Of a DNA stretch of 32,871 bases, positions 22,212 through 31,730 are shown piece by piece (position 1 is the stretch's first letter; each line of letters begins with the position of its first letter). Source of the stretch: a virus; the IMG/VR virus record IMGVR_UViG_3300049435_000120, positions 1 through 32,871 of that record. One strand, 5' to 3'. The position numbers and the translations under genes were made by a program. A model generated the notes under the pieces. That model had not been told where the DNA came from and made no database searches. It saw only the letters and a program-made list of their open reading frames with translations.

Positions 22212-25200
22212 GACGCCCTATGGATTTCGTGTTCACGGTTCGTTCCTGTCCCCGTGATCTGTGCTGTACGACCAGGACCAACCCGGTTCGTGGTCAGCTG
22301 ATACGTCCACACGCCCGTGTCGAAATCGTGACTCGAAGAGATTCCCCGGACGTAATGCACGTCCGTCTCCCCTGTGATCTCCTCGTAGACCCGCACCTGA
22401 TCGTTGATTTGGATGGCGGGGTGAGCGACGCACGTCACCGTCCCCTGCAAAAGCTGGAAGGCCATGAACACTTCGATCAGCGCTGCCATGTCTTCCTGTT
22501 GCTTCTTCGTGATGTTGAGAGGCACCGGCAGCATCGCTGGTCGGACCATCCCTCGAAGAAGCTGTGTGATGAGGTCGTTCGAGGGGACACGCCGCGTGGT
22601 GATCGTCGTATCCGTTGCAATGGTCGGGTCGTCCGACGTGACGATGAGCTCCGAGCGGGCGGGGGCATCGACGTATGACAACGCGTATGTCATCAGGAGG
22701 AGGCGTTCGTCGAGTTCCGGGATCTCCCCGGTCCGCTGCCCGGTCTCCTGGATGAAATTGCCATAGGTGTACCAGTTCGGCGATTCGAAGCGGGCGCCAC
22801 CTTCCTCATCCACCCAGAAGTGGAACCCGACGATGTCCTTCACCGCCTTGATGCCATCGATAATCGGCTTCTTGTCGAATGTGTCCGGAGGGAAAGCATC
22901 GTTGGCGAACGTCCCGGTGGTCTCCAGGCTGCCGTACACCTCGCTCGTGCCACGCAGAAGCCACCCTGCCCACAGCAACAGATCCCTGATGATGTCGGTG
23001 AAGTCGGAGTAGTTGCCGTCGAACCGTTTCGTTCCCGAGTAGTCGAGAGGCAGCGACCCTTCGAAGGGAGCGGTACCGAATGAGAACACGCCGCCATCAC
23101 CAGCTACGACGAGATACCCCTCTCCGTCGTTTGTGGCGTCCATGCCGATGATCGGGTCGTTCAGGGCTGTCAACGCCGCTGCGTAGTCTCCATTTGCCGT
23201 CTGGTAGACCGCTGCCCCCAGGGCGTAGACGGAGCCTTTCTGGCTCACGACCCAGTAGCCGTCTCCTTGGGGTCGAGCCGCCATCCCTGCCGCCGTGTCG
23301 TCAACGGGGATGGGAGCGTTGTTGTAGTAGACAGCATCACCGAAAGCGAAGACATGCCCGCGTTCAGTCAGAATCCAGTAGCCGTTTCCGGATGGAGTTG
23401 CCGCCATGTCGACAGCAGGCGATTCGAGCAGCCCAACTCCACTGCCGTGGAAGGCTGCATTCCCGAACGAGAAGACGCCACCGTCCCTGCCGAGGAGCCA
23501 ATACCCTCGCCCTGAAGGGTGAGCAACGATGCGCCAGATCCGTCCCGACCCATTCGGATCAACCGTGGCACGACCGTAGTACAACGCCTCGCCGAACGCG
23601 AAGACAGCACCGTCCGTCCCAGCTGACCAGTACCCCCGTCCCAGCGGATCCATGTCGAATCCGACCATCGGAGCAGCGTCGACGCCCCCGACAGCGTCCC
23701 CCATGTCCGTCGCGTTCCCAAACTGGAAGACGCCACCGCCGTCAGCGACAAGCCAGTAGCCGCCATTGTCTGAGGTTCGAGCCATACCCCGAACCGCGTA
23801 CGGCGTAGACCCCAACGAACCATGGAACCCCGCATCCCCATAGGAGAAGATCCCGCCATCGGCAGCGACGAGCCAGTAGCCGCCATTCGTAGTCGTCGGG
23901 ACGATGTCGATGACCGGCTGACTCAACGGTCCGGCGTTCGCCCCGCCGTGATAGGTCGCGTTCCCGAAGGCGAACACGGCACCGTCGTCCGCAACGATCC
24001 AGTAGCCACCACTGTCAGAGGTTCCGGCTATCCCGGTAGCAGACGCTCCCGGAGCAACCGAAGCGTTGCCGTGGTAGCCAGCGTTCCCGTAGGCGTACAC
24101 CGCTCCGTCCTCAGCGAGGAGCCAATACCCAGCACTGTTCGATGTTCTCGCCATGTCAGCGACGACGACGCTGGTAGCGGGCTGATCACCGACATTGGCA
24201 GCGTCGCCAAGCGCCCAGATGACCCCGCTCCCGGAAAGAAGCCAGTAGCCATGTCCCGTGTGGGTTGGCTCGATGGCAACGAGGCTCTCGATGTCCACCA
24301 AAACTGGCCAATCTCCGATACTCCCATAGTTGATCGCCGCCCCGAGGGTGAACACCTCGCCACCCGTGTTGAGTACCCACAGGCCATCTCCCGTCGGCGT
24401 GGCGGCAACCCCAGCGATACTGCCAACACTTCCCGCTCCCCGCGACCCGAAGAACGTCGTGTTGTAACAGAACACCCCGCCGTCCGTGCCGAGGAGGCCA
24501 TATCCCTGACTGTCTGCATCGAAGGCGATATCCGTGACATACCTTCGACCTTCGGATCCCGGTCCGAAAGTGACCGTTCCCGCCGCCGGATCGATCCGGT
24601 CATACACGTTGATCGCCGGATAGAAGAACGGCACATAGTTCCAGCGGGAGTACGCCAACGGATATTTCCCTGGCGGCATGAACGGCAGATACATCTGCTG
24701 CTCGATGAGAAGCTTGCACATGTCTCTGCACGTCAGCGTGATGAGCCCGTCGGTGCCGAGCGCTACCTGGTCGATCAGCCACACCCCGCTGAGAAGCAGG
24801 TTGCCGTCCTGAACAGCCTGGACGAGCGTCTTCCCGTACCCGCCGTACCCTTCGTAGGTTCGCAGCAGAGCGTTGGGGATGAGAACGTCAACCCAGTCGG
24901 TCGGCATCGGTTCCCATCGCGTAGCCAGCGAAGGGTCCCGCAACCGCCACGAAAGATAGCCGGGGTTCCCTACACGTCGCCGCGCCGTGCTGATCGTTGC
25001 GAGGCTCTCGGTGTTGTACAGCACGATCGTGCACGACGCCGCGTCGGTGTCGACTCCTCGGTCCCAGCTGATCGACTTGAGATTCGGAATCTCCGTTTCG
25101 ATCTGAGCGTTGTTCACGTCCTGGAACCAACGAAACGGGAGCTTCCCCGGGTCCGTGGTGAAGACGTCACTGACTTGCCGAAGGCTCCAGTCCTTCTCGA

Positions 25201-25342
25201 CCGTCAAACGACCGTTGGAACGATTCTCTCCGATGAACGGCGCGACCTGCCGAGGGACACCGGCCCCGAGGAGATCCTTCATGTACTGGGGTATGGTCCT
25301 CACGAAATCACTGCCGCCGAAGCCTGGTAGGTATGGCGCCAC
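22208..25342 (-). CDS. Tail hub protein with inserted 12-repeat propeller-like domain, 1,044 aa
   Basis: Residues 1-265 (IPNLKSISWDRGVDTDAASC, WVDVLIPNALLRTYEGYGG, GLITLTCRDMCKLLIEQQMY) and 771-1044 (YSDFTDIIRDLLLWAGWLL, DIVGFHFWVDEEGG, AIQINDQVRVYEEITGETDV) resemble the two halves of siphovirus tail hub proteins that follow the tape measure and bind the Dit ring. Between them residues 280-770 hold 12 repeats of 40-47 residues, each with GYWLVxxDGGxFxFGxAxxxG. This repeat is known to me from secreted actinobacterial proteins, where it is thought to form propeller blades. The GTG start overlaps the previous gene by 43 bases. The hub call rests on synteny and general pattern; the insertion is plain in the sequence. 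Confidence 0.82.
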   Translation of the reverse strand: MAPYLPGFGGSDFVRTIPQYMKDLLGAGVPRQVAPFIGENRSNGRLTVEKDWSLRQVSDVFTTDPGKLPFRWFQDVNNAQIETEIPNLKSISWDRGVDTDAASCTIVLYNTESLATISTARRRVGNPGYLSWRLRDPSLATRWEPMPTDWVDVLIPNALLRTYEGYGGYGKTLVQAVQDGNLLLSGVWLIDQVALGTDGLITLTCRDMCKLLIEQQMYLPFMPPGKYPLAYSRWNYVPFFYPAINVYDRIDPAAGTVTFGPGSEGRRYVTDIAFDADSQGYGLLGTDGGVFCYNTTFFGSRGAGSVGSIAGVAATPTGDGLWVLNTGGEVFTLGAAINYGSIGDWPVLVDIESLVAIEPTHTGHGYWLLSGSGVIWALGDAANVGDQPATSVVVADMARTSNSAGYWLLAEDGAVYAYGNAGYHGNASVAPGASATGIAGTSDSGGYWIVADDGAVFAFGNATYHGGANAGPLSQPVIDIVPTTTNGGYWLVAADGGIFSYGDAGFHGSLGSTPYAVRGMARTSDNGGYWLVADGGGVFQFGNATDMGDAVGGVDAAPMVGFDMDPLGRGYWSAGTDGAVFAFGEALYYGRATVDPNGSGRIWRIVAHPSGRGYWLLGRDGGVFSFGNAAFHGSGVGLLESPAVDMAATPSGNGYWILTERGHVFAFGDAVYYNNAPIPVDDTAAGMAARPQGDGYWVVSQKGSVYALGAAVYQTANGDYAAALTALNDPIIGMDATNDGEGYLVVAGDGGVFSFGTAPFEGSLPLDYSGTKRFDGNYSDFTDIIRDLLLWAGWLLRGTSEVYGSLETTGTFANDAFPPDTFDKKPIIDGIKAVKDIVGFHFWVDEEGGARFESPNWYTYGNFIQETGQRTGEIPELDERLLLMTYALSYVDAPARSELIVTSDDPTIATDTTITTRRVPSNDLITQLLRGMVRPAMLPVPLNITKKQQEDMAALIEVFMAFQLLQGTVTCVAHPAIQINDQVRVYEEITGETDVHYVRGISSSHDFDTGVWTYQLTTNRVGPGRTAQITGTGTNREHEIHRAS
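23033..24505 (-). repeat. 12 in-frame propeller-like repeats inside the hub gene
   Basis: Each unit begins GYWLV or a close variant (GYGLL, GLWVL, GYWIV, GYLVV) followed by DGG.F.FG.A..HGS. Unit lengths are 40, 45, 40, 41, 42, 40, 42, 43, 41, 41, 47 and a shorter last one. Units are diverged at the DNA level, so the array is old, not a recent tandem expansion. Confidence 0.9.
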
Positions 25343-25674
25343 GGGTGGCTCGCCTTCCTGCCGCGAGTCGGATTGAACGAAGTCAGGTACACCCAGAACT
25401 GGCGTCCAAGATCATCGGTCAGCCGGATCTTGTTCCGCTTACCGAACCACACAATGAACGCGTCCAGTTGTGCCTGTTCGAGGATCGTGCCGCTGAAGTC
25501 GATCTTCTTTGGATCGTCGCGCCCCTCGAAAACCAGCATTGCCCCGTCAGGAGCCGCCGCTGTCTGATATTCGATCTTCTTGACCAGCCCAGGGGTTCCC
25601 CCTTCGTTGGGGTTGATCGCGAACGTGTACGTCTCGCTCGTGTACGGATCGAAGAAGGTCCATCTCGTCACCAT
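25300..25674 (-). CDS. Minor tail protein, small distal-tail-like, 124 aa
   Basis: I chose the ATG at 25674, one base after the tape measure stop, with AGGA seven bases upstream; the frame is open further but that part lies inside the tape measure. The product runs MVTRWTFFDPYTSETYTFAI, then FEGRDDPKKIDFSGTI, FIVWFGKRNKIRLTDDLGRQ and FWVYLTSFNPTRGRKASHPW. Proteins with FEGRD.P..I.FSGT.L and LTDDLGR.FWVY..SF.P.R are found directly after tape measure genes in many actinobacteriophages and are called minor tail proteins. It is likely the distal ring or tail-completion protein joining tube to hub. The exact structural role is inferred from gene order. Confidence 0.78.
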   Translation of the reverse strand: MVTRWTFFDPYTSETYTFAINPNEGGTPGLVKKIEYQTAAAPDGAMLVFEGRDDPKKIDFSGTILEQAQLDAFIVWFGKRNKIRLTDDLGRQFWVYLTSFNPTRGRKASHPWRHTYQASAAVIS

Positions 25675-25675
25675 G

Positions 25676-28600
25676 TCAGTTCCTGCTCGGATAGATGCTT
25701 GAGTACGTCCCGACCCGACTCGGCTGGTTGACCAGATCAACGAACTGGTCAATCGACCCCTGATAGTCCGTGGCGTTGTAGTTGTGCATCACGATCGAAA
25801 CCTGTCGGTTGTCGTTGTATCCACCGCCCGCAGCCCCCGTTGCACCCAACCGGTTCACCTCATACAGGGTTGGCAGCTTGAGGTCACCGAGGTTGAACTG
25901 GAGATCCGAGCTCGTCGAAGTCATCAGCGAGTGAATGCGGCGAAGCAAGTCCCGCGTCGCTTTCTGGTTGTTCGCCACAAGCGGAAGTTCGGCTTCGAGT
26001 TGAGCAACAGCCTGACCCTTAGTGATCTGGTTCATCTCCAACTGGAAGTCGATGATGTCCTGCGTGTTCGAGACCTGCGCCGCAATCGCTGCCGCAGCAT
26101 CCGTCGCTACCGTCCCCTTCAGCTGGTTGAGATATTCATCTCCCGCCCCGCCTTGAGCAACGGCTCGCGCCAGCGCCGCTTTGTCACTATCAAGACGCAG
26201 CCGAGTTGCCTTCACGTCGTCACCGACAGCGCTCGCCATCGTGATCAGCAAGTTCGTGCGCGAATCCGCCACGATCTGCAAAGCGTCCTTGTAGCCCTGA
26301 TCAGCCTTGATCTGTTGTGCCAACGCGTCAGCCGTCGCTGCATCACCATGGGCGTTCGCTACAGCAGCCTTCGCGTCCGCCTGAGCGGTCTTTGCGTCCT
26401 CGATAGCGTTTGGCAACGTCCCAATCCGGGCACGTGCAAGCTTCCGATTCGCCGCATCCACCGCGACGCTGGCGTCCGTCAAACCGTTTTGAGCATCGTT
26501 GACTTGAGCTTGGGCTGCTTCAAGCTGAGCGTCCGTTGCCCTCGCGTCGCCCGTCAACGCCTTCAACCCGGCCAGATTGGCCTTCGCCGCATCCAGCGAA
26601 ATCCCGGCTTGAGTAACCGGATCCCGAGTTTGCGACTTCTTCAACGTGAACTTACTCTGAGCGTCCTGAATCGCTTGGCGTTGCGATGCAACGATGTCTA
26701 CTGCAGACGCCCCAACCGTGAACGCCTTTCGTCCAGCGTCCCACTTGAAGCTCATCCCGAAGATATCGATGGTGTACCCATCCGGGATAAGGTCCCACGG
26801 CGAGACTGCCGTCGGCGGTGCTGGCGGCGCTCCCTGAACCGGTGGCGTCGTCGCCCCTCCAGGACCCCACTGATCCGCCTTCACCCCCGATGTAGGCACA
26901 GGAGGGGCACTCGGAACCCCGAACCCAGGCAAAGCAAAAGCGGGGGTCGGCTGAGTCGGCCGAGAAGGACCCGGAGGACCCGCTATCTCTCCGAGCGCGA
27001 AAGGAGGAGGTGTCGCCGTAGTGCTTGGCGCCGCCAACCCTGCCAACAGATTCTCTGGGAGAAGACCCGCATTCGCCAAATCTTCCGGTGAGATCGTGGT
27101 GCCCTGAGCAAGGATTTTCAGTGCGGCGATGGCGTTCTGAGAGTGATCCGCCTGCGACTTCAGAATCGCCTGCTTCAACTGGAGAATCTTGAGAACATCT
27201 CCCTTGGCGGCTTCAGTCCCAATGTCGGCCTGAGCCAGTGCCGCTTCGATCTTCCCTATTTCGGCAGTGATCCCCCTCTCGGTGTCCCTCGATGTCCCAC
27301 CAAGAGCGGCGATCAACGAAACCTGCTGGTCTCCCCAGGACGCCACGGTGGCGACAGAGTCCTGGGCCAAGCCGGTCAGCGTGTCAATCTCCTGCAGAGT
27401 CTTCGAAGTGTCAGCACCGGCTGCTACCTGAGCAGCAAGGATGTTTCGGTTCCGAAGCAAAGCGGCGTTGATCGCATCAAACGCCTCCGTTGTGGTCTTA
27501 CGACCAGCCTTGAATCCCTTCACGACCTCATCAGCCGTTTGGATGATCGCCCCCGCCGCCTGGTCAGCGGTGTCCTTCCCTACGGTGATCGCCGCATCGA
27601 CCTGGGCTTTGATCTTCGGGTCGAGTTTGAGGCTGTCCAGCAACGTCTTAGCCTCAACAATGGCCTTCGCGTCCCCGTTCCCGATCCGGTCTATCAGGCT
27701 CTGCAGCGACACCGCCCGCGACTTCGAGAAGAGCCCCAGAGCACCGAGTCTGGTTGTCTCGGTACCGAGATTGCCGCCGAGTCCCGGAACGTTCTTAAGG
27801 GCCGTCAACGAAGCAATCGATGACGCCGTCTGCGACGCGACCTCAGCTTTCTGCGCTTCCTTGACTGGCGTGTCAAACCCAACCGCTCCAGCCAGACGCT
27901 CCAGGAGGCTCTGATGTCCCAGGGCAAGGTCATCGATGACCTTTTGCTTCTGGGCGTTCCCCTCATCCAGCGTCTTCTTGGCGAGTTCATAAAACTTTTG
28001 GCCCTGCGTCGCCAACTTTGCCTTCACGCCCTGATAGGCAGCGTTCGCGGCGAGGATCGACCCGGCGATGAGTACCGGACCGGCAAGAGCGCCGAGCGTC
28101 CCAGCCACTCCCAACTCGGCCCCTCCGACGACAGCACCCTCTTCCCCCGCCGCCGCCGCTCCCCCGCCGCGCCGTAGCGCCCCAAGGCCACCCTGACGAC
28201 CAAGAGCGAACCGCTGCCGCGCCGTCAGAGCGGCTACGTCGGCCGCTCCTTCCGCCTCGACCACGGCGGCGGGTCCCAAGATTCGCGTTTTCAACTGCCC
28301 ACCAAAACTCAAGGCCACCTGAATGGCCTTGATGGCGAGCGCCAAAGCGGCCAGTCGTCCGACCATGTGGCCGGTTGCATCATTGAACGCGACGAAGATC
28401 TTGAGGAGACCACCAAAGGCCGCACCGAAAATCCCGGCAACGTTCGCTATGTCCTTCAGTAGGTCGCTGATCCCCGCCCTGGCGAGGGAATCGCCAAGCT
28501 GGCGGAGCCCTTCCTTCAGCCGGGCGATCCCCTGGGCCAAGGTGTCCTGAGCCGCGGCGTTGGCGAGGGACAGCTTCCCGTTGTCATCGATGTGGGCCCC

Positions 28601-30649
28601 TTCCTTCTGCAGTGCAGGTCCCAAGTTGTCGAGGAGGACCTTGAAGGTCGCCATCTCTCGACGGTTAGCGATCAGCTTCAGAAGCGCGCTCTGAGCACTC
28701 GCGCCAATCTGGTTCCAGCTTTGAGCGATGAGGATCAGGCCAGGGCCGGTCTGCCCGGTGGCAAAGTCCTTCGTGAGCTCGCTCATCTGCGGCGCCAGAG
28801 CGGGGATGCGACCAGCCAGTTCGAGGATCTTGTCCATGTTCTGACCGGCAGCGGTTGCTACCCGGTCGAACAGGTCCGCGGCAGCTGTCCCGCCAATCGA
28901 GATGCGTTGCTGCAAGGTCCCTGCAATCGCACCCAGTTGCTCCAACGAAACGCCTGTTGTGGCAGCAACCTCGGCAGCGCGACCAAAGAACGCGATCGTT
29001 TCCTTGACGCTGACACCCATACGCTGAGAAATGCCGATGACCTTGTCACCGATGGCGCCAATGGTCGTGTCGAACGCCAGAGCGGCAGGCTCCAGGCTCT
29101 TGAAGATCTCCTCGCCCGGGAGACCCGTCACGACGCTCAGCTGCCCAATTGCCTTCGTTGCCTCCCCTGCCTGCTGAAGGTTCTGGTAGACCCCGAAGGC
29201 TCGTTGATAAATGACGGCAAGTTGATCAGCAGCGAGCCCCAGATCCTTCGACATTGACAGGATCGATGCACGGGCCTTGTCGAACTGGTTCCCCTGTCCG
29301 ACTGCCTCCATCTGGAGTTTGACCTGAGCGAAGACGAGTTCGAGCTTCTCAGCTTCCTGCACCATCGACGTGACGGTCTGCAGCGTCTGACGGATCGACA
29401 GACCGGCAATGGCGTACTGTCCGGCGATTAGTGCCCGAGAGGCAACCGACTGGCCCAGTGTCGCCTGTTCGAATGGGTCCTGAGCGTTGCCGCTGGTAGC
29501 GCCTCTTAGGCGAGCGCTGAGGCCCTGGAACCTCGTAGGAGTGGTCCCCTGCCTGGCGAGATCGGCGTTCCGGGCGTCAATAGCTTCCTGCTGGACCGCC
29601 TTCGTGTAGGCCCGAGTAGCGTTGAGCTTCTCCGCGTCGGCCTTGACGGACTGGTCCGTCCCGGCCTTCGCTCGCGCCAGGCTCGCCGCTTCCTGCGCTG
29701 AAAGTTGCCCGAGCCTGACCCTCTCCTCTTGGATCTTCTCATTCCCGGCGATCGCCTCGGCCTTCTGGCGGGCCTCCTTCGCTTCCGCTTCCGCCAAAGC
29801 CGTATGCGCGGCGTCAAACCGTGGATCTTCTACCCGTTGTCCGGAGATCCCGGCTTTGGTCTGGAGAGCCGAAATGTCCTGCCCTGCCCGCGCCTTCAGA
29901 TAATCAGGGTGAGTTGAGAGTTCGTGGTGCAGCGCATTGGAGAGCTCTTGACGAGCGACCTCCAAGGTCACCATTGCCTTGACGGCCTTGTCGGTTACCC
30001 TCTCCTCTTCGAGAATCTTCGAAGAGAGAATGTGTCGCGCTTCGTTCAGCGCTACCGTCGCCTCGATGTATTGCCTATCGGCGATGAGGGTGCGAACTGC
30101 CGCTTCCGCCTCGCGCTGATGTTCGGCTGGCGTCAGATCGTCGTCGCCACCGCCAGTTCCTGTCCCCCTACCACCACCCGGACGTCTCGGCGGAGCACCG
30201 CCAACCCCAGCCCCAGTCGCCGTACCGCGAGTCTGGTCTCGGATCTCCTTCTGGGTGATATGCGGCGCCCCAGCTTTGCTGAGCGCTTCCAGCGTCGCTT
30301 CGCTGAGTTGCTTTTCGAGCGCCCTAATACGGTTCGTGACCTGACTGCGGATCTGCCCCGCCTCCCGCGGAGTGATCTCTCCTCTCTCCTGCAACCCCGT
30401 GATTTCACGCTCGACGCCTTGACGACCGGTGGTCAGCTTGTACTGCGCTACTTGCAGTAGCGCAGCCTGCTTCGCCGGTTCGTTCTTCGGAGCGCCAGTC
30501 TTGTCAACAGCCGTTGCGGACCGAACGCTCTTCAGGAACGCGTCGACGTAGCTGTCGGTCGTCGCCTTCATCTTCTGAAGGCCAGCCTCATACGCCGAGG
30601 TGTTCAGACCGATCTTGACTTCGCCGCTGAGAGCGAAGTTGCCTGCCAT
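25676..30649 (-). CDS. Tape measure protein, 1,657 aa
   Basis: The length, the high helix content and the place directly after the frameshifted chaperone pair identify it. The N-terminal 130 residues are helical (LNTSAYEAGLQKMKATTDSY), then comes a Gly-rich linker (about residues 145-170). A central conserved part around residues 460-620 (YQRAFGVYQNLQQAGEATKA, GISQRMGVSVKETIAFFGRA, GVSLEQLGAIAGTLQQR) matches tail tape measure cores. Two hydrophobic stretches (about 750-785 and 845-875) could enter the host membrane during DNA entry. A Pro-rich linker (about 1208-1287) precedes a long Ala-rich helical end. At roughly 0.15 nm per residue the tail would be near 250 nm. No lytic enzyme motif is visible. 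ATG overlaps the chaperone stop (TGATG). Confidence 0.92.
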   Translation of the reverse strand: MAGNFALSGEVKIGLNTSAYEAGLQKMKATTDSYVDAFLKSVRSATAVDKTGAPKNEPAKQAALLQVAQYKLTTGRQGVEREITGLQERGEITPREAGQIRSQVTNRIRALEKQLSEATLEALSKAGAPHITQKEIRDQTRGTATGAGVGGAPPRRPGGGRGTGTGGGDDDLTPAEHQREAEAAVRTLIADRQYIEATVALNEARHILSSKILEEERVTDKAVKAMVTLEVARQELSNALHHELSTHPDYLKARAGQDISALQTKAGISGQRVEDPRFDAAHTALAEAEAKEARQKAEAIAGNEKIQEERVRLGQLSAQEAASLARAKAGTDQSVKADAEKLNATRAYTKAVQQEAIDARNADLARQGTTPTRFQGLSARLRGATSGNAQDPFEQATLGQSVASRALIAGQYAIAGLSIRQTLQTVTSMVQEAEKLELVFAQVKLQMEAVGQGNQFDKARASILSMSKDLGLAADQLAVIYQRAFGVYQNLQQAGEATKAIGQLSVVTGLPGEEIFKSLEPAALAFDTTIGAIGDKVIGISQRMGVSVKETIAFFGRAAEVAATTGVSLEQLGAIAGTLQQRISIGGTAAADLFDRVATAAGQNMDKILELAGRIPALAPQMSELTKDFATGQTGPGLILIAQSWNQIGASAQSALLKLIANRREMATFKVLLDNLGPALQKEGAHIDDNGKLSLANAAAQDTLAQGIARLKEGLRQLGDSLARAGISDLLKDIANVAGIFGAAFGGLLKIFVAFNDATGHMVGRLAALALAIKAIQVALSFGGQLKTRILGPAAVVEAEGAADVAALTARQRFALGRQGGLGALRRGGGAAAAGEEGAVVGGAELGVAGTLGALAGPVLIAGSILAANAAYQGVKAKLATQGQKFYELAKKTLDEGNAQKQKVIDDLALGHQSLLERLAGAVGFDTPVKEAQKAEVASQTASSIASLTALKNVPGLGGNLGTETTRLGALGLFSKSRAVSLQSLIDRIGNGDAKAIVEAKTLLDSLKLDPKIKAQVDAAITVGKDTADQAAGAIIQTADEVVKGFKAGRKTTTEAFDAINAALLRNRNILAAQVAAGADTSKTLQEIDTLTGLAQDSVATVASWGDQQVSLIAALGGTSRDTERGITAEIGKIEAALAQADIGTEAAKGDVLKILQLKQAILKSQADHSQNAIAALKILAQGTTISPEDLANAGLLPENLLAGLAAPSTTATPPPFALGEIAGPPGPSRPTQPTPAFALPGFGVPSAPPVPTSGVKADQWGPGGATTPPVQGAPPAPPTAVSPWDLIPDGYTIDIFGMSFKWDAGRKAFTVGASAVDIVASQRQAIQDAQSKFTLKKSQTRDPVTQAGISLDAAKANLAGLKALTGDARATDAQLEAAQAQVNDAQNGLTDASVAVDAANRKLARARIGTLPNAIEDAKTAQADAKAAVANAHGDAATADALAQQIKADQGYKDALQIVADSRTNLLITMASAVGDDVKATRLRLDSDKAALARAVAQGGAGDEYLNQLKGTVATDAAAAIAAQVSNTQDIIDFQLEMNQITKGQAVAQLEAELPLVANNQKATRDLLRRIHSLMTSTSSDLQFNLGDLKLPTLYEVNRLGATGAAGGGYNDNRQVSIVMHNYNATDYQGSIDQFVDLVNQPSRVGTYSSIYPSRN

Positions 30650-30900
30650 CAGTTCACCTGACGCAGCTTCTGCGCATACTCGTTCGACATCATCGGGGAC
30701 TCTTCTCTAGGAGTGCCGTACTTCTCCGCCCTGACGTCCTTCAGCTTCTCGAACCACATTTCCAACTCGTGGTCCACGCTCCACATCCACTCCGGCGGCA
30801 TCTCCTCCTCAGGCAGGTTCTCCTGCCACGACAAGATGTTGTTGGAGTGCTCGACGGCCTTGTACAAGTCGATCGGAACCTCGCTTACAGAACGGCAACC
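30649..30900 (-). CDS. T extension of the tail assembly chaperone, made by -1 frameshift
   Basis: After slippage at CCCCCCG the ribosome would read GCRSVSEVPIDLYKAVEH and then the typical second-chaperone segment EEEMPPEWMWSVDHELEMWF, ending with AQKLRQVN. The frame has no ATG and only a TTG without a good ribosome binding site, so independent translation is unlikely. The predicted fusion with the upstream ORF is about 360 residues. The PPEWMW..D.EL..WFE pattern is characteristic of T segments in actinobacteriophages. Such fusions bind the tape measure and recruit tail tube subunits during assembly and are absent from the mature virion. Confidence 0.85.
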   Translation of the reverse strand, partial: GCRSVSEVPIDLYKAVEHSNNILSWQENLPEEEMPPEWMWSVDHELEMWFEKLKDVRAEKYGTPREESPMMSNEYAQKLRQVN

Positions 30901-31730
30901 GGGGGGCCAGAGAGTGGCAATACCTCCGCCTCGCTTGGCGGTTCGGACGATGGAGAGGAATTGGGGTTCTTGGGCGAGTCTTTTCCCGAGGAGACATCCA
31001 CCACCATCTCCTGGTAGGCGATGCTCAGAGCTCCGAAGGTCTCGGGGGCCAGCCGATCAATCGCGTCCCGACTCTGGAAGTAGTAGACCTCGTGGTTTCC
31101 CTGCTCGCGGGTCGAGTACAACACCTCGCAGGCGCGGTACTCCCGCAACCACCCCAAACCCGCCTTCAGTTCGAGTAGCCGGTCCACGGCACGCGACCGG
31201 ATCTCTTCCATCTCCGTGGATTCGTAGTCCCGCTTCAAGTTCTCAATGTCGGGACGGACCTTTTCCTCCACGCTGTCAGCGAACCGCTTGAGCTCCAGGA
31301 ACACTCGCCGCGCCTCCGGGTCCTCCGGGTTCTCGGCGTACCGCGTCTTGAGCCCCTGCTCCTCGTCCTCCCACAGATCCTGCAGACCGATGAGGTAGCC
31401 GTCCTTCGCCCACTCGTCAGAAAAAGCCATTTCCTTCTCGGCCGACTCGCTGAGCTTCCCGACCTCCTCAGCAATCAGGTACTCGACCAACACCTCCCGC
31501 CCGCCCATCTCATCGACGTCGGAGTAGGTCTCCTGCCAGTCCTCCGCGTTGCGATCATGACGGGCCATGAGCAGCTTCGCTTTCGCTGCCCCGGCCCGCC
31601 TGATCGCCTTGTCGTGATCGAGTGGCGTGAGCTTCTGCAGCCACACCGTGATCGGATCGTCCTTCCCATCATCCAGAGTGAACTCTCGTCCGACCACATA
31701 CAGATCTTCGAGTCTGCGTCGCTTCGCCAT
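30885..31730 (-). CDS. Tail assembly chaperone G, 281 aa
   Basis: ATG with GAAGGAG seven bases upstream, placed between tail tube and tape measure genes. The protein is mostly helical and charged: RRRLEDLYVVGREFTLDDG, VWLQKLTPLDHDKAIRRA, then long Glu/Arg helices (RSRAVDRLLELKAGLGWLRE). A C-terminal disordered Ser/Pro tail (SPKNPNSSPSSEPPSEAEV) holds the slippery site. The unshifted product ends four codons after that site. Like lambda gpG, it should help tape measure and tube assembly. It is longer than many G proteins, but synteny and the frameshift leave little doubt. Confidence 0.88.
   Translation of the reverse strand: MAKRRRLEDLYVVGREFTLDDGKDDPITVWLQKLTPLDHDKAIRRAGAAKAKLLMARHDRNAEDWQETYSDVDEMGGREVLVEYLIAEEVGKLSESAEKEMAFSDEWAKDGYLIGLQDLWEDEEQGLKTRYAENPEDPEARRVFLELKRFADSVEEKVRPDIENLKRDYESTEMEEIRSRAVDRLLELKAGLGWLREYRACEVLYSTREQGNHEVYYFQSRDAIDRLAPETFGALSIAYQEMVVDVSSGKDSPKNPNSSPSSEPPSEAEVLPLSGPPVAVL
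30900..30906 (-). promoter_or_regulatory. -1 ribosomal frameshift site C_CCC_CCG
   Basis: Read leftward in the G frame the codons are GGC-CCC-CCG, giving the heptamer C CCC CCG of the X XXY YYZ type, four codons before the TAA of the G protein. A -1 shift enters the T frame with no stop until 30649. A GGAGG lies 16 bases upstream and may act as a stimulatory element. No strong downstream pseudoknot is obvious. Confidence 0.85.

Noticed and set aside
23822-25330. 502-codon rightward ORF opposite the hub gene
   Set aside because: It mirrors the codon bias of the hub gene, has an Arg/Pro-rich random composition and no ribosome binding site; the opposite strand has clear repeats and hub features.
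25784-27091. 435-codon rightward ORF opposite the tape measure gene
   Set aside because: Arg/Leu-rich shadow frame of the Ala-rich helical tape measure; no recognisable motif.
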